Part shown: one piece after another, positions 1 to 9,039 of the stretch
Numbering within the stretch: the stretch's first letter is position 1
Layout: each line of letters starts with the position of its first letter
Origin: Clostridiales bacterium 38-18
Lineage (GTDB): Bacteria; Bacillota; Clostridia; Peptostreptococcales; Acidaminobacteraceae
Assembly (NCBI GenBank): GCA_001897605.1
Contig: MKTL01000019.1
Span: forward strand, 1-35,786
DNA: 35,786 bases
Direction: 5' to 3'
Position numbers and translations under genes: made by a program
Notes under the pieces: generated by a model
Seen by the model: the letters and a program-made list of their open reading frames with translations, nothing else
The model's database searches: none
What the model was told of the DNA's origin: nothing

Positions 1-127
1 TGGCGATAACATCGAAATGCACATCGAATTGATCTCACCAATCGCGATCGAAGAGAGCTTAAGATTCTCTATCCGTGAAGGTGGTAGAACAGTTGGTGCA
101 GGTAACGTAATCAAAATTACTGAGTAA
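1..127 (+). CDS. tuf: Elongation factor Tu, C-terminal end (partial)
   Basis: The reading frame open at the left edge encodes the last 41 residues of EF-Tu, the GTPase that brings aminoacyl-tRNA to the ribosome. The visible part is the end of domain 3, with the family's closing motif [12 protein letters not shown] followed by IKITE and a TAA at 125-127. The rest lies left of the window. Its place just before rpsJ matches the usual rpsL-rpsG-fusA-tuf-rpsJ order, so the str operon should lie upstream. A perfect terminator hairpin follows, separating it from the S10 operon. The identification is certain; which tuf copy it is cannot be told. Confidence 0.96.
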   Translation, partial: GDNIEMHIELISPIAIEESLRFSIREGGRTVGAGNVIKITE

Positions 128-184
128 TCTATAATTAGATGAGTTATCAATAAGTATTTCGAAAAAGAAATATAAAATCACACA

Positions 185-222
185 AATAACCCCTTGATAA
201 ACTCAAGGGGTTATTATATAAT
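185..222 (+). terminator. Intrinsic terminator of the str (tuf) operon
   Basis: A perfect 13-bp inverted repeat pairs 185-197 with 203-215 around the five-base loop TAAAC, with a CCCC/GGGG core. The tail (TTATTATAT) is T-rich but not a pure T run, so termination may be incomplete. It separates tuf from rpsJ. Confidence 0.85.
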
Positions 223-309
223 GTTATGGTGCACTAATGCGATGATGCGAAAAGTTACTTAACTGTGAGAGAATTTTCGCTGAGAATTGTTCATACAAGA
301 TATGAGCGA

Positions 310-394
310 CGAGTTTTTGTGCGTATCTAAACGTGAAACACCCGGCAGGGTGGACAATGAAAACTCGATTGCATGATCACGGTAAACATGCGAT
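310..394 (+). promoter_or_regulatory. Structured 5' leader of the S10 operon (candidate)
   Basis: The gap before rpsJ has three nested or adjacent pairings. CGAGTTTT at 310-317 pairs perfectly with AAAACTCG at 360-367. That stem encloses the hairpin CACCC-GGCA-GGGTG at 339-352. Directly after it, ATTGCATG at 368-375 pairs with CATGCGAT at 387-394, ending one A-run before the rpsJ Shine-Dalgarno. The arrangement looks like a folded mRNA leader rather than plain spacer. In gammaproteobacteria the S10 operon is controlled by L4 binding its leader; I do not recognise this structure as that one. A weak promoter (TTAACT at 259, GAGAAT at 282, 17-base spacing) may lie upstream. The function is inferred. 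Confidence 0.45.
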
Positions 395-412
395 AAAAAA
401 GGAGGTTTAGCA

Positions 413-724
413 ATGGCTAACAAACAAAAAATCAGAATCAGATTAAAATCATTTGATCACAAAATTCTCGACAATACTGCACTTAAAATTGTCGAAGTGG
501 CAAAAACAACTGGCGCAGATGTAGCTGGTCCAATTCCGTTGCCAACAAAAAAAGAAGTTGTAACAATCTTAAGAGCGGTACATAAGTACAAAGACTCTAG
601 AGAGCAATTTGAAATTAGAACGCACAAAAGATTAATTGACATCTTAAATCCAGGTCAAAAAACAGTTGATGCGCTCATGAAGCTTGAATTACCTGCTGGT
701 GTAGATGTAGAAATTAAGCTTTAA
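413..724 (+). CDS. rpsJ: 30S ribosomal protein S10
   Basis: S10 (uS10) is a protein of the small-subunit head; in Escherichia coli it is also the antitermination factor NusE, which pairs with NusB on boxA RNA. The 103-residue length is typical, and the motifs [15 protein letters not shown] at the N terminus and [10 protein letters not shown] near residues 60-70 are family hallmarks. ATG at 413 follows AAGGAGG with good spacing. It is the first gene of the long S10-spc-alpha cluster. It is separated from rplC by an unusually long 104-base gap that carries two hairpins. Confidence 0.98.
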   Translation: MANKQKIRIRLKSFDHKILDNTALKIVEVAKTTGADVAGPIPLPTKKEVVTILRAVHKYKDSREQFEIRTHKRLIDILNPGQKTVDALMKLELPAGVDVEIKL

Positions 725-747
725 TCATTAAGTTAGTCTAAGATTTC

Positions 748-797
748 GGTTTAAATAGATAAACCTGATTTTTTAGGATGATTGCCCTCGGGCAATC
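748..797 (+). promoter_or_regulatory. Two hairpins in the rpsJ-rplC gap
   Basis: GGTTTA at 748-753 pairs with TAAACC at 760-765 and is followed three bases later by TTTTTT, so it resembles a weak terminator or attenuator. GATTGCC at 780-786 pairs with GGCAATC at 791-797 around the tetraloop CTCG, and the rplC Shine-Dalgarno starts at about 812. Neighbouring gaps in this cluster are mostly 2-30 bases. A role in setting L3 and downstream expression, or in mRNA processing, is inference. Confidence 0.4.
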
Positions 798-828
798 CGC
801 TGTAAGAATATTAGGAGGTGCGAGACGC

Positions 829-1461
829 ATGGTAGGAATTATCGGTAAAAAAATCGGTATGACCCAAGTATTCAATGAAGACGGCATCGTTACTGCAGTT
901 ACAGTTGTTGAAGTTCAACCTATGGTTGTTTCTCAAATCAAAACTGTTGCTACTGACGGTTACAATGCAATCCAAGTTGCTACTGGTGACGTGAAAGACA
1001 AACACGTAAACAAACCTATGAAAGGCCACTTTAACAAAGCGGGTATTCCTTTCAAAAAATTATTAAAGGAGTTCAGAGTAGAAAACACTGCTGAATTCAC
1101 AATCGGCCAAACAATCGGTGCTGACATCTTTGAAAACGGTGTAAAAATCGACGTTGTCGGTACTTCAAAAGGTAAAGGTACAACTGGTCCGATCAGAAGA
1201 CACAATCAATCAAGAGGACCTGAAACTCACGGTTCTAAATACCACAGAGGTGGTGGATCGATTGGTGCAGCTTCTTACCCAGCAAGAGTATTCAAAGGCA
1301 TGCCAATGGCTGGAAGAATGGGTAACGAGCAAGTTACTGTGCAAAATCTTGAAGTGGTTAAAGTTGACGCTGAAAGAAACCTTATGTTAATTAAGGGTGC
1401 GGTACCAGGACCTAAAAATGGTCGAATCGTAATTAAAAAAGCTATTAAGGCTTCAAAGTAA
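829..1461 (+). CDS. rplC: 50S ribosomal protein L3
   Basis: L3 (uL3) is a primary 23S rRNA-binding assembly protein whose long loop reaches toward the peptidyl transferase centre. The mature frame begins [15 protein letters not shown], the standard L3 start, and later shows [13 protein letters not shown] and [17 protein letters not shown] chose ATG 829 because TAGGAGGTG sits at 812-820; an in-frame ATG at 778 would add 17 unconserved residues and start inside a hairpin. That gives 210 residues, the usual length. Confidence 0.97.
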   Translation: MVGIIGKKIGMTQVFNEDGIVTAVTVVEVQPMVVSQIKTVATDGYNAIQVATGDVKDKHVNKPMKGHFNKAGIPFKKLLKEFRVENTAEFTIGQTIGADIFENGVKIDVVGTSKGKGTTGPIRRHNQSRGPETHGSKYHRGGGSIGAASYPARVFKGMPMAGRMGNEQVTVQNLEVVKVDAERNLMLIKGAVPGPKNGRIVIKKAIKASK

Positions 1462-1485
1462 TAGCTGGGGAAAGGAGGAAGCACA

Positions 1486-2112
1486 GTGCCTAAATTAGAA
1501 ATATTAAACGTTTCAGGACAAAAAGTAAGCGAAATCGAATTAAACGATAATGTTTTCGGTATAGAGCCAAATATTCCTGTAATGCATGAAGTAGTAAAAA
1601 ACTACTTGGCTAACCAAAGACAGGGAACTCAATCTGCTAAAACTAGAGCAGAAGTAACTGGTGGTGGTAGAAAGCCATTCAGACAAAAAGGAACAGGTAA
1701 CGCGAGACAAGGTTCTATTACAGCACCTAACCACGTTGGTGGTGGTGTGGTATTTGCACCGAAACCAAGAAGCTATAGATACACATTACCTAAAAAGGTA
1801 AGAAGATTAGCACTTAGATCTGCTTTCAGTGCTAAAGTTATGGACAATGAAATGATCGTTCTTGATGAATTGACATTAGCTGCTCCAAAAACAAAAGAAA
1901 TGGTATCTATCTTAAACAACATTAAAGTAGCTGGTAAGAAAGTGCTTATCGTTACTGAAGGTGTTGAGAAAAATGTTGTAAGTGCTACAAACAATATCGA
2001 TGGTGTTAAAACAACTTTCGTTGGTGAAATCAACGTATACGATATCTTAAATCACGATTATTTTGTAGTAACTAAAGAAGCTGTTAAGAAATTTGAGGAG
2101 GTGTATGCATAA
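1486..2112 (+). CDS. rplD: 50S ribosomal protein L4
   Basis: L4 (uL4) binds 23S rRNA domain I and lines the peptide exit tunnel with an extended loop. The loop is visible as TGGGRKPFRQKGTGNARQG at about residues 59-77. The start is GTG at 1486, preceded by AAAGGAGG. In gammaproteobacteria L4 represses its own operon through the S10 leader, so it is the first candidate ligand for the structure upstream of rpsJ, though this is not shown here. The 208-residue length is normal. Its TAA overlaps the rplW ATG by one base, suggesting translational coupling. Confidence 0.97.
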   Translation: MPKLEILNVSGQKVSEIELNDNVFGIEPNIPVMHEVVKNYLANQRQGTQSAKTRAEVTGGGRKPFRQKGTGNARQGSITAPNHVGGGVVFAPKPRSYRYTLPKKVRRLALRSAFSAKVMDNEMIVLDELTLAAPKTKEMVSILNNIKVAGKKVLIVTEGVEKNVVSATNNIDGVKTTFVGEINVYDILNHDYFVVTKEAVKKFEEVYA

Positions 2113-2402
2113 TGAGAACCTCTTATGATGTAATCGTTAGACCTATCGTCACTGAGAATTCAATGATGCAAACTTCAGATCGTAAATACACTTTCGAAGT
2201 TTTAAAAGATGCTAATAAAACCGAAATCAGAAAAGCTGTTGAAGAAGTATTTGGTGTTAAAGTTGAACAAGTCAACACACTTCATGTTCGTGGCAAGCTT
2301 AAAAGACAAGGTAGAACACAAGGATACACAAGAAGCTGGAAAAAAGCGATTGTTAAATTAACTGCTGATAGCAAAACAATCGAGTTCTTTGAAGGCATGT
2401 AA
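2112..2402 (+). CDS. rplW: 50S ribosomal protein L23
   Basis: L23 (uL23) sits beside the exit tunnel and is the docking point for trigger factor and signal recognition particle. The 96-residue protein has the family N terminus (YDVIVRPIVTENS), the central segment KTEIRKAVEEVFGVKV and the loop KLKRQGRTQGYTRSWKKA. It starts at ATG 2112, sharing one base with the rplD stop; the AGGAGG of the coupled start lies within the rplD end at about 2096-2101. Confidence 0.97.
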   Translation: MRTSYDVIVRPIVTENSMMQTSDRKYTFEVLKDANKTEIRKAVEEVFGVKVEQVNTLHVRGKLKRQGRTQGYTRSWKKAIVKLTADSKTIEFFEGM

Positions 2403-2431
2403 TCATTTAAGATTCGAAGGAGGTATAAACA

Positions 2432-3262
2432 ATGGGTATCAAAAAATTTAAACCGACTTCACCTGCTATTAGACAGATGACTGTGTCTACTTTCGAAGAA
2501 ATTACAAAGAAACAACCAGAAAAAGCTCTAGTTGTTGCTTTGAAAAAGAATTCAGGTAGAAACAACCAAGGTAAAATCACAGTTCGTCATAGAGGTGGCG
2601 GTACCACTGTAAAATATAGAATTATCGATTTCAAAAGATTGAAAGATAATGTTCCTGCAAAAGTATCTGCAGTTGAATACGATCCAAACAGAAGTGCTAA
2701 TATCGCATTATTGGTTTATGCTGATGGTGAAAAAAGATATATCATTCATCCAAATGGCTTAAAAGTTGGCGATACAGTTATTTCTGGCGAACAACAAGAT
2801 ATCAAAGTTGGTAATGCAATGCCGCTTATGAATATGCCTGTTGGTACAATCGTTCACAATATCGAACTTAAACCTGGTAAAGGTGCTCAATTAGTTAGAT
2901 CTGCAGGTAACTCAGCTCAATTAATGGCAAAAGAAGGCAAATATGCACTTCTTAGATTACCATCTGGCGAAACTAGATATGTAAGAAAAGAATGTAGAGC
3001 AACAATTGGTCAAGTTGGTAATATCGATCATGAAAATATCACAATCGGTAAAGCAGGTAGAAAAAGACATATGGGCATCAGACCTACAGTAAGAGGTTCT
3101 GTAATGAACCCTAACGATCACCCTCACGGTGGTGGTGAAGGTAGATCGCCAATCGGTAGACCAACACCTGTTACGCCTTGGGGTAAACCAGCTCTTGGCT
3201 ACAAAACTAGAAAGAAAAGCAATCCTAACGATAAGTATATCGTTTCTCGTAGAAAGAAATAA
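2432..3262 (+). CDS. rplB: 50S ribosomal protein L2
   Basis: L2 (uL2) is needed for subunit association and peptidyl transferase centre assembly. The 276-residue frame shows the OB-fold part ([20 protein letters not shown]), the KOW-like part, and the C-terminal stretch [19 protein letters not shown] from residue 225. His230 corresponds to the conserved histidine studied as His229 in Escherichia coli. ATG 2432 follows GAAGGAGG. Nothing is unusual. Confidence 0.98.
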   Translation: MGIKKFKPTSPAIRQMTVSTFEEITKKQPEKALVVALKKNSGRNNQGKITVRHRGGGTTVKYRIIDFKRLKDNVPAKVSAVEYDPNRSANIALLVYADGEKRYIIHPNGLKVGDTVISGEQQDIKVGNAMPLMNMPVGTIVHNIELKPGKGAQLVRSAGNSAQLMAKEGKYALLRLPSGETRYVRKECRATIGQVGNIDHENITIGKAGRKRHMGIRPTVRGSVMNPNDHPHGGGEGRSPIGRPTPVTPWGKPALGYKTRKKSNPNDKYIVSRRKK

Positions 3263-3291
3263 TTTTCTAAACTGAAAGGAGGACATAAACC

Positions 3292-3564
3292 ATGAGTAGA
3301 TCTCTTAAAAAAGGTCCTTTTATCCACAAAGGTCTGTTAAGAAAAATCGAAGAGATGAACGCAGCTGGGGAGAAAAAAGTTCTTAAAGTATGGTCTAGAT
3401 CATCTACAATTTTCCCTCAAATGGTTGGTCACACAATCGCAGTACACGATGGTAAAAAACACGTTCCTGTATATATCACTGAAGACATGATTGGTCACAA
3501 ACTCGGCGAGTTTGCTCCAACTAGAACTTTCAGAGGACATGCAGGCGATAAGAAAAGCAAATAA
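3292..3564 (+). CDS. rpsS: 30S ribosomal protein S19
   Basis: S19 (uS19) forms a complex with S13 in the small-subunit head near the A-site finger. The sequence opens [10 protein letters not shown] and contains [21 protein letters not shown] and [13 protein letters not shown] in part, all diagnostic. At 90 residues it is about two shorter than many homologues, the difference being at the C terminus. It starts at ATG 3292 after AAAGGAGG. Confidence 0.98.
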   Translation: MSRSLKKGPFIHKGLLRKIEEMNAAGEKKVLKVWSRSSTIFPQMVGHTIAVHDGKKHVPVYITEDMIGHKLGEFAPTRTFRGHAGDKKSK

Positions 3565-3594
3565 GTTCAATAATCCGAAAGGAGGTACTAATTA

Positions 3595-3930
3595 ATGCAA
3601 GCAAGAGCAGAAGCTAAGCACATTAGAATTTCTCCTCGTAAAATGAAAGCTATCGCTGATTTAGTAAGAGGAAGAAATGTTAAGGATGCACAAGCAATTC
3701 TTAAATTTACACCTAGAAAAGGTGCTGAAATATTCTTGAAAGTTTTAAATTCAGCAGTCGCTAATGCTGAAAACAACCACCATATGGACGTAGATTCTCT
3801 GATCGTTAAAGAAATCTATGCAAACCAAGGTCCGACACTTAAGAGATGGAACGCTGGTTCAATGGGTAGAGCTAATCCTGTATTGAGAAGAAGCAGCCAT
3901 GTCGGCGTTGTCGTAGCCGAAAAAGAGTAG
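3595..3930 (+). CDS. rplV: 50S ribosomal protein L22
   Basis: L22 (uL22) contacts all six 23S rRNA domains and its beta-hairpin forms part of the exit-tunnel constriction where macrolides act. The frame shows ISPRKMKAIADLVRGR near the start and the hairpin segment RWNAGSMGRANPVLRRSSH in part near residues 83-101. The 111 residues match the usual length. ATG 3595 follows AAAGGAGG. Confidence 0.97.
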   Translation: MQARAEAKHIRISPRKMKAIADLVRGRNVKDAQAILKFTPRKGAEIFLKVLNSAVANAENNHHMDVDSLIVKEIYANQGPTLKRWNAGSMGRANPVLRRSSHVGVVVAEKE

Positions 3931-3946
3931 AAGGAGGGTATACTAA

Positions 3947-4708
3947 ATGGGTCAAAAAGTTAGCCCACACGGACTTCGAGTTGGAGTCATTAAAGATTGG
4001 GACTCAAAATGGTATGCAAATAAAAAGAACTTCGCTGATCTTTTAATTGAAGATCATGAAATTCGCAAATATGTTAAAAAGAGACTTTTTACAGCTGGCG
4101 TTTCTAGAGTATATATCGATAGAACAGCTAATGATAAAGTTCACGTAAACATCTTTACTGCTAAACCAGGTATGGTTGTTGGTAAAGGTGGCGAAAACAT
4201 TAAAGTTCTTAGAGAAGAGCTTGAAAAAATCACTAAAAAATCTATTCAACTTGATATCTCTGAAGTAGATAATGTTGATGTTGATGCGCAACTCGTTGCT
4301 GAAAACGTTGCGTTCTCATTAGAGAAAAGGGTTTCTTTCAGAAGAGCAATGAAACAAGTTATCGGCAGAGCGCTTAAATCAGGTGCTGAAGGTATCAAAG
4401 TTCAAACTTCTGGTCGTTTAGGCGGCGCTGAAATGGCAAGAACTGAAGGCTATTCAGAAGGTAACGTGCCACTCTCTACATTAAGAGCAGATATCGATTA
4501 CGGATTTGCTGAAGCAGATACAACTTATGGTAAAATTGGTGTTAAAGTTTGGATCAATAAAGGCGAGGTTCTTCCAAGTGTAAGTGAAGAAACTAGACTT
4601 AGAAGAAAAGAAGCTAGAAAAGTTTCTGATAAACGCCCTCAAAAGCAAAGAAACGCTAGTGCTGGTTCAGGCAAAGGCCCAAGAAAGCCTAGAAATAACA
4701 ATAATTAA
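3947..4708 (+). CDS. rpsC: 30S ribosomal protein S3
   Basis: S3 (uS3) lies at the mRNA entry tunnel and contributes to helicase activity. The start [20 protein letters not shown] is canonical. A KH domain is seen as [14 protein letters not shown] near residues 74-87, and the C-terminal domain has [17 protein letters not shown]. At 253 residues it is longer than the roughly 220-residue norm because of a basic, low-complexity tail rich in Arg, Lys, Asn and Gly after residue 213. ATG 3947 follows GAAGGAGG. Confidence 0.98.
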   Translation: MGQKVSPHGLRVGVIKDWDSKWYANKKNFADLLIEDHEIRKYVKKRLFTAGVSRVYIDRTANDKVHVNIFTAKPGMVVGKGGENIKVLREELEKITKKSIQLDISEVDNVDVDAQLVAENVAFSLEKRVSFRRAMKQVIGRALKSGAEGIKVQTSGRLGGAEMARTEGYSEGNVPLSTLRADIDYGFAEADTTYGKIGVKVWINKGEVLPSVSEETRLRRKEARKVSDKRPQKQRNASAGSGKGPRKPRNNNN

Positions 4709-4737
4709 TTCAGTTTTGTGAAAGGAGGCTATTAACC

Positions 4738-5169
4738 ATGTTGATGCCGAAAAGAGTAAAACGCCGTAGAGTTCATAGAGGAAGAATGAGTGGTTCTGCT
4801 CAAAAAGGGAACGCAATTTCTTACGGAGATTACGGATTAGTTGCACTTGAGCCAGTGTGGCTTACTGCAAATCAAATAGAAGCAGCCAGAATTGCAATCA
4901 ATAGAAGAATCAAAAGAGGCGGTAAAGTGTGGATCAAAGTTTTCCCACATAAACCAGTTACTCAAAAGCCTGCTGAAACTCGTATGGGTGCCGGTAAAGG
5001 TTCACCAGAATACTGGGTTGCAGTTGTTAAACCAGGTAGAGTTTTATTCGAACTCGCTGGTGTTGATGAAGAGTTAGCAAGAGAAGCGATGAGACTTGCT
5101 GCAAACAAATTACCAATCAAGTGTAAATTTGTTAAAAAGGACGACGCTATCGAAAAGGGTGGTGAATAA
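4738..5169 (+). CDS. rplP: 50S ribosomal protein L16
   Basis: L16 (uL16) is a late-assembling protein that helps place tRNA in the A and P sites. [17 protein letters not shown] is the family start, and [19 protein letters not shown] at about residues 77-95 is its tRNA-facing loop. The 143-residue length is normal. ATG 4738 follows AAAGGAGG. It ends only two bases before rpmC, implying coupled translation. Confidence 0.98.
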   Translation: MLMPKRVKRRRVHRGRMSGSAQKGNAISYGDYGLVALEPVWLTANQIEAARIAINRRIKRGGKVWIKVFPHKPVTQKPAETRMGAGKGSPEYWVAVVKPGRVLFELAGVDEELAREAMRLAANKLPIKCKFVKKDDAIEKGGE

Positions 5170-5171
5170 AG

Positions 5172-5366
5172 TTGAAAGCAAATAAAATTAAAGAATTAAC
5201 TCCACAAGAGTTAAACGAAAAAATGATCGAGTTGAAAAACGAGCTTTTCAACTTAAGATTCCAATTAGCTACAGGGCAATTAGATAACCCAATGAAGATT
5301 AAAGCCATTAAAAAGGATATTGCTCGTGTTAATACGATCTTAAGACAAAAAGAGATCCAAGCATAA
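5172..5366 (+). CDS. rpmC: 50S ribosomal protein L29
   Basis: L29 (uL29) is a small helical protein next to L23 at the tunnel exit. The 64 residues fit the two-helix family: [19 protein letters not shown] then [13 protein letters not shown] and a basic second helix. The start is TTG at 5172, two bases after the rplP stop. A GGGTGG at about 5158-5163, inside the end of rplP, is the likely ribosome binding site. Confidence 0.95.
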   Translation: MKANKIKELTPQELNEKMIELKNELFNLRFQLATGQLDNPMKIKAIKKDIARVNTILRQKEIQA

Positions 5367-5383
5367 GCAAAGGAGGTTACGCT

Positions 5384-5638
5384 GTGGAAAGAGGCAGTAG
5401 AAAAGTTAGAGTTGGATTCGTAACTAGTGATAAAATGGACAAGACAATCGTTGTTTCTGTAGAAGAGTTTATCCGTCATCCACTCTACGGTAAAAGAGTA
5501 AAAAGAACAAAAAAATTCAAAGCACATGATGAAGAAAATGCATGTGGCATTGGCGATAGAGTAAGAATTATGGAAACTAGACCACTTAGCAGAGATAAAA
5601 GATGGAGACTAGTTGAAATCGTGGAAAAAGCTAAGTAG
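5384..5638 (+). CDS. rpsQ: 30S ribosomal protein S17
   Basis: S17 (uS17) is an OB-fold primary binder of 16S rRNA helix 11 in the small-subunit body. The sequence has [19 protein letters not shown] and [18 protein letters not shown], typical of the family, in 84 residues. The start is GTG at 5384 following AAAGGAGG. Confidence 0.97.
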   Translation: MERGSRKVRVGFVTSDKMDKTIVVSVEEFIRHPLYGKRVKRTKKFKAHDEENACGIGDRVRIMETRPLSRDKRWRLVEIVEKAK

Positions 5639-5661
5639 TTTAGCGAGAGGAGGAAAAAAGC

Positions 5662-6030
5662 ATGATCCAAAACGAGACTCGTTTAAAAGTTGCTGATAAC
5701 TCTGGTGCGAAAGAAATACTTTGTATCCGCGTTTTAGGTGGTTCAAAGAGAAAATATGGCAATATCGGAGATGTTATAGTAGCAAGCGTTAAAAATGCAA
5801 CACCTGGCGGAGTTGTCAAGAAGGGCGACGTTGTTAAAGCCGTTGTCGTAAGAAGTGTATTCGGTATCAGAAGACCAGATGGTAGCTACCTCAAATTTGA
5901 TGAAAATGCTGCTGTTATCATAAAAGACGATTTATCTCCAATAGGAACTCGTATCTTCGGACCAGTAGCTAGAGAGTTAAGAGATAAGAAGTTTATGAAG
6001 ATCGTTTCTCTGGCTCCAGAAGTTCTTTAA
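5662..6030 (+). CDS. rplN: 50S ribosomal protein L14
   Basis: L14 (uL14) forms an inter-subunit bridge and is the docking site for the silencing factor RsfS. It is exactly 122 residues, the family standard, beginning [18 protein letters not shown] and containing the signature region [21 protein letters not shown] 5662 follows GAGAGGAGG. First gene of the classical spc segment, with no promoter evident. Confidence 0.98.
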   Translation: MIQNETRLKVADNSGAKEILCIRVLGGSKRKYGNIGDVIVASVKNATPGGVVKKGDVVKAVVVRSVFGIRRPDGSYLKFDENAAVIIKDDLSPIGTRIFGPVARELRDKKFMKIVSLAPEVL

Positions 6031-6047
6031 ACTTAGGAGGTGTAGTA

Positions 6048-6359
6048 ATGCATATTAAAAAAGGCGATACTGTTATCGTAATTGCTGGTAAAGATAAAGG
6101 CAAAAAAGGTAAAGTATTAAGCGTAAACCCAAAAACTAATAGAGTTATCGTAGAAAACGTTAACATGGTGACAAAACACCAAAAACCATCTGTAAAAGTA
6201 CAACAAGGTGGTATTGTTCATAAAGAATCTGCAATCCATGTATCAAATGTTCTTTTATTCGATACTAAAGCTAAAGCGGGTACTAGAGTGAGATTTAAAG
6301 AATTAGAAAACGGGAAAAAAGTCAGAGTATCAGTTAAAACTGGTGAAGTGATCGATTAA
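6048..6359 (+). CDS. rplX: 50S ribosomal protein L24
   Basis: L24 (uL24) is an assembly initiator at the 5' end of 23S rRNA. The KOW motif is at the N terminus (KKGDTVIVIAGKDKGKKGKV), followed by VENVNMVTKHQKPS. Length 103 residues is normal. ATG 6048 follows TTAGGAGG. Confidence 0.97.
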   Translation: MHIKKGDTVIVIAGKDKGKKGKVLSVNPKTNRVIVENVNMVTKHQKPSVKVQQGGIVHKESAIHVSNVLLFDTKAKAGTRVRFKELENGKKVRVSVKTGEVID

Positions 6360-6385
6360 TCCCACGAAGAAAGGAGGTTTGACTC

Positions 6386-6925
6386 ATGGCGAGATTTAAA
6401 GATAAATATCAAAACGACGTAACTAAGGCGTTAATGGAAAAATTCGGATATAGTAACGTTATGGAGATCCCAAAGATTGAAAAAGTAGTTATCAATATGG
6501 GTCTTGGTGACGGTAAGGATAATCCTAAAGTTATTAAAGCTGCTGTCGATGAGTTAGCTACAATCGCTGGTCAAGCACCAGTAATTACTAAAGCTAAGAA
6601 GTCAGTTGCGAACTTCAAAGTGAGACAAGGCATGAACGTAGGTGCTAAAGTTACACTAAGAGGTGAAAGAATGTATGAATTCATCGATAGATTCATCACT
6701 ATTTCATTACCTAGAGTTAGAGACTTTAGGGGGGTTAGTGCAAATTCCTTCGATGGTAGAGGTAACTATACTTTAGGTATTAAAGAACAGTTAATTTTCC
6801 CAGAAATCAACATCGATAAAGTTGAAACCGTTCGTGGTATGGATATCACTTTCGTTACAACTGCTAAGACAGATGAAGAAGCAAGAGAATTGCTTAGATT
6901 GATGGGCATGCCATTTATGAAGTAA
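6386..6925 (+). CDS. rplE: 50S ribosomal protein L5
   Basis: L5 (uL5) binds 5S rRNA in the central protuberance. The 179-residue frame shows [14 protein letters not shown] near the start, [21 protein letters not shown], and the conserved [20 protein letters not shown] region. ATG 6386 follows AAAGGAGG. It is directly followed by rpsZ. Confidence 0.98.
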   Translation: MARFKDKYQNDVTKALMEKFGYSNVMEIPKIEKVVINMGLGDGKDNPKVIKAAVDELATIAGQAPVITKAKKSVANFKVRQGMNVGAKVTLRGERMYEFIDRFITISLPRVRDFRGVSANSFDGRGNYTLGIKEQLIFPEINIDKVETVRGMDITFVTTAKTDEEARELLRLMGMPFMK

Positions 6926-6938
6926 GGAGGGATTTACA

Positions 6939-7124
6939 TTGGCTAAAACCAGTCTTAAAGTAAAACAAGCAAGACCACAAAAGTACTCAACAAGAGAATA
7001 CAATAGATGTAGAATCTGTGGAAGACCACATGCTTACCTTAGAAAATATGGCATTTGCCGTATTTGCTTTAGAGAATTGGCATACAAGGGACAAATTCCA
7101 GGTGTCAGAAAAGCAAGCTGGTAG
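6939..7124 (+). CDS. rpsZ: 30S ribosomal protein S14, zinc-binding type Z
   Basis: S14 (uS14) is a late-assembling head protein. This is the short, 61-residue zinc-ribbon form: two CxxC pairs are visible in [20 protein letters not shown], with cysteines at residues 24, 27, 40 and 43. The end [11 protein letters not shown] is the family terminus. The start is TTG at 6939 after TAAGGAGGG. Zinc-independent S14 paralogues exist in many Firmicutes but none is in the window. Confidence 0.97.
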   Translation: MAKTSLKVKQARPQKYSTREYNRCRICGRPHAYLRKYGICRICFRELAYKGQIPGVRKASW

Positions 7125-7148
7125 AATAACGGAAGGAGGTAATTACTC

Positions 7149-7547
7149 ATGGCTATGACAGATCCAATTGCTGATCTACTAACGCGTGTAAGAAACGCGA
7201 ATATGGTGAAACATGCATCAGTAGATGTACCAGCATCGAATGTAAAAAATAAAATCGTTGAAATCCTCTTAGAGGAAGGATATATTAAAGGTTTTGACAT
7301 CATTGAAGATGGCAAACAAGGCCTTATCAGAATCGAACTTAAATACGGCGAGAACAAAGAAAGAGTTATCACAGGACTTAAGCGTATTTCAAAACCGGGT
7401 TTAAGAGTTTATGCTAAGAAAACAGATATTCCTAAAGTATTAGGAGGTCTTGGATTGGCAATTATTTCTACTTCAAACGGTATCATTACTGATAGAGAAG
7501 CTAGAAAACTTGGCGTTGGTGGCGAAGTAATTTGCTACGTTTGGTAA
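7149..7547 (+). CDS. rpsH: 30S ribosomal protein S8
   Basis: S8 (uS8) organises the central domain of 16S rRNA; in Escherichia coli it also represses the spc operon by binding mRNA near rplE. The start [17 protein letters not shown] and the end [17 protein letters not shown] are typical, in 132 residues. ATG 7149 follows GGAAGGAGG. I did not identify an S8-like site around rplE. Confidence 0.97.
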   Translation: MAMTDPIADLLTRVRNANMVKHASVDVPASNVKNKIVEILLEEGYIKGFDIIEDGKQGLIRIELKYGENKERVITGLKRISKPGLRVYAKKTDIPKVLGGLGLAIISTSNGIITDREARKLGVGGEVICYVW

Positions 7548-7572
7548 TAATGAATAACTAGGAGGTGTGACA

Positions 7573-8118
7573 ATGTCAAGAGTAGGTAAATTGCCTATTA
7601 CAATACCTCAAGGGGTCGAAGTTAAAATTACTGCTACTAATTTAGTAACTGTAAAAGGACCTCTAGGAGAATTGTCAGAGCAAATAGACAAAGACATTAA
7701 CATTAACATTGAAGACGGTACATTAACTGTAACTCGTCCATCAGATAATAAAAGACACAGAGCTTTACATGGCTTGACAAGAGCTTTAATCAACAATATG
7801 GTTATCGGCGTTACTCAAGGATTTGAGAGAAAACTTTTAATCGTAGGCGTTGGTTACAAAGCTGCTAAAAATGGTAACAAACTTGATTTATCTTTAGGTC
7901 ATTCTCATCCAGTAGTGATGGAAGATCCAGAAGGTATCACAACTGTAGTTAATACACCTACTGAGATTGTCGTAAAAGGCATCAATAAGCAACTTGTTGG
8001 TAACTACGCTTCTAAAATTAGAGAGTGGAGAAAACCAGAGCCTTATAAAGGTAAAGGTGTTCGCTTCGCTGATGAGTTTGTCATCAGAAAAGAAGGAAAA
8101 ACAGGTAAGAAAAAATAA
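7573..8118 (+). CDS. rplF: 50S ribosomal protein L6
   Basis: L6 (uL6) lies near the sarcin-ricin loop and factor-binding site. Two repeated domains are seen, from [15 protein letters not shown], and the C-terminal motif [20 protein letters not shown] then [11 protein letters not shown] chose ATG 7573 over the upstream in-frame GTG at 7567 because AGGAGGT ends at 7566, giving six-base spacing. That makes 181 residues. Confidence 0.97.
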   Translation: MSRVGKLPITIPQGVEVKITATNLVTVKGPLGELSEQIDKDININIEDGTLTVTRPSDNKRHRALHGLTRALINNMVIGVTQGFERKLLIVGVGYKAAKNGNKLDLSLGHSHPVVMEDPEGITTVVNTPTEIVVKGINKQLVGNYASKIREWRKPEPYKGKGVRFADEFVIRKEGKTGKKK

Positions 8119-8135
8119 GAAAGGAGTAGCATAAA

Positions 8136-8504
8136 ATGGCTTCTAAAAAAAGTAAAAATATCAATAGAAAAGCTCGTCATGCAAGAGTTCGTAAGAATTT
8201 AGCTGGAACTGCTGAGAGACCAAGACTCAACATCTTCAGATCAAATTCTAACATCTACGCTCAAATCATCGACGATGTAACTGGAAACACTTTAATTGCT
8301 GCTTCTAGTCTTGAACCTTCAGTTAAAGAGAAAGTTTCACACGCTGGTAATAAAGAAGCTGCTAAATTAGTTGGCGAGCTTGTAGCTAAAAAAGCTCTTG
8401 AAAAAGGCATTGAAAATGTCGTTTTCGATAGAGGTGGCTACCTTTACCATGGTAGAGTGAAAGAACTCGCTGAAGGCGCTAGAGAAGCAGGATTAAAATT
8501 CTAG
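8136..8504 (+). CDS. rplR: 50S ribosomal protein L18
   Basis: L18 (uL18) binds 5S rRNA together with L5. The 122 residues include the basic N terminus, [20 protein letters not shown], and the ending [20 protein letters not shown], which is diagnostic. ATG 8136 follows AAAGGAG. Confidence 0.97.
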   Translation: MASKKSKNINRKARHARVRKNLAGTAERPRLNIFRSNSNIYAQIIDDVTGNTLIAASSLEPSVKEKVSHAGNKEAAKLVGELVAKKALEKGIENVVFDRGGYLYHGRVKELAEGAREAGLKF

Positions 8505-8520
8505 ATAGGGAGGTATATTG

Positions 8521-9027
8521 ATGAACCGTCAATTGATTGATGCGAGTAAGTTAGACCTCAAAGAACAGGTTATTAATATAAATCGTGTTACTAAGGTTGT
8601 TAAGGGTGGTAGAAACTTCAGATTCAGCGCACTTGTTGTTGTTGGTGATGAAAATGGCCACGTAGGCATCGGTACCGGTAAAGCAAAAGAAGTACCGGAA
8701 GCAATTTCAAAAGCTGTAGAAGATGCTAAGAAACGCTTAATTTATGTTCCAAGAGTTGGAACAACTGTACCTCACAATATCGAAGGTCACTTCGGTGCTG
8801 GTTCTGTTAGAATTATGACAGCATCTGAAGGTACTGGTGTTATCGCTGGTGGTCCTGTTCGTGCGGTACTCGAACTTGCAGGTATTAAGGATGTAAGAGC
8901 TAAGTCTTTAGGATCTAACAATCCTAGAAACATGGTAAATGCAACTATCGATGGTCTTACTAATCTTAAGACAGCTGAAAGTGTAGCTAAATTAAGAGGT
9001 AAGACAGTAGAGCAAATTTTAGGTTAG
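8521..9027 (+). CDS. rpsE: 30S ribosomal protein S5
   Basis: S5 (uS5) is a decoding-fidelity protein at the neck of the small subunit and the target of spectinomycin resistance changes. The double-stranded RNA-binding-like N domain is seen as [20 protein letters not shown] and the C domain as [20 protein letters not shown] chose ATG 8521 over TTG 8518 because AGGGAGG at 8507-8513 is better spaced. That gives 168 residues. Confidence 0.97.
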   Translation: MNRQLIDASKLDLKEQVININRVTKVVKGGRNFRFSALVVVGDENGHVGIGTGKAKEVPEAISKAVEDAKKRLIYVPRVGTTVPHNIEGHFGAGSVRIMTASEGTGVIAGGPVRAVLELAGIKDVRAKSLGSNNPRNMVNATIDGLTNLKTAESVAKLRGKTVEQILG

Positions 9028-9039
9028 GGGGTATGAACC

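Noticed and set aside
778-828. N-terminal extension of rplC from an ATG at 778
   Set aside because: It would begin inside a hairpin and add unconserved residues; the strong Shine-Dalgarno at 812-820 points to ATG 829.
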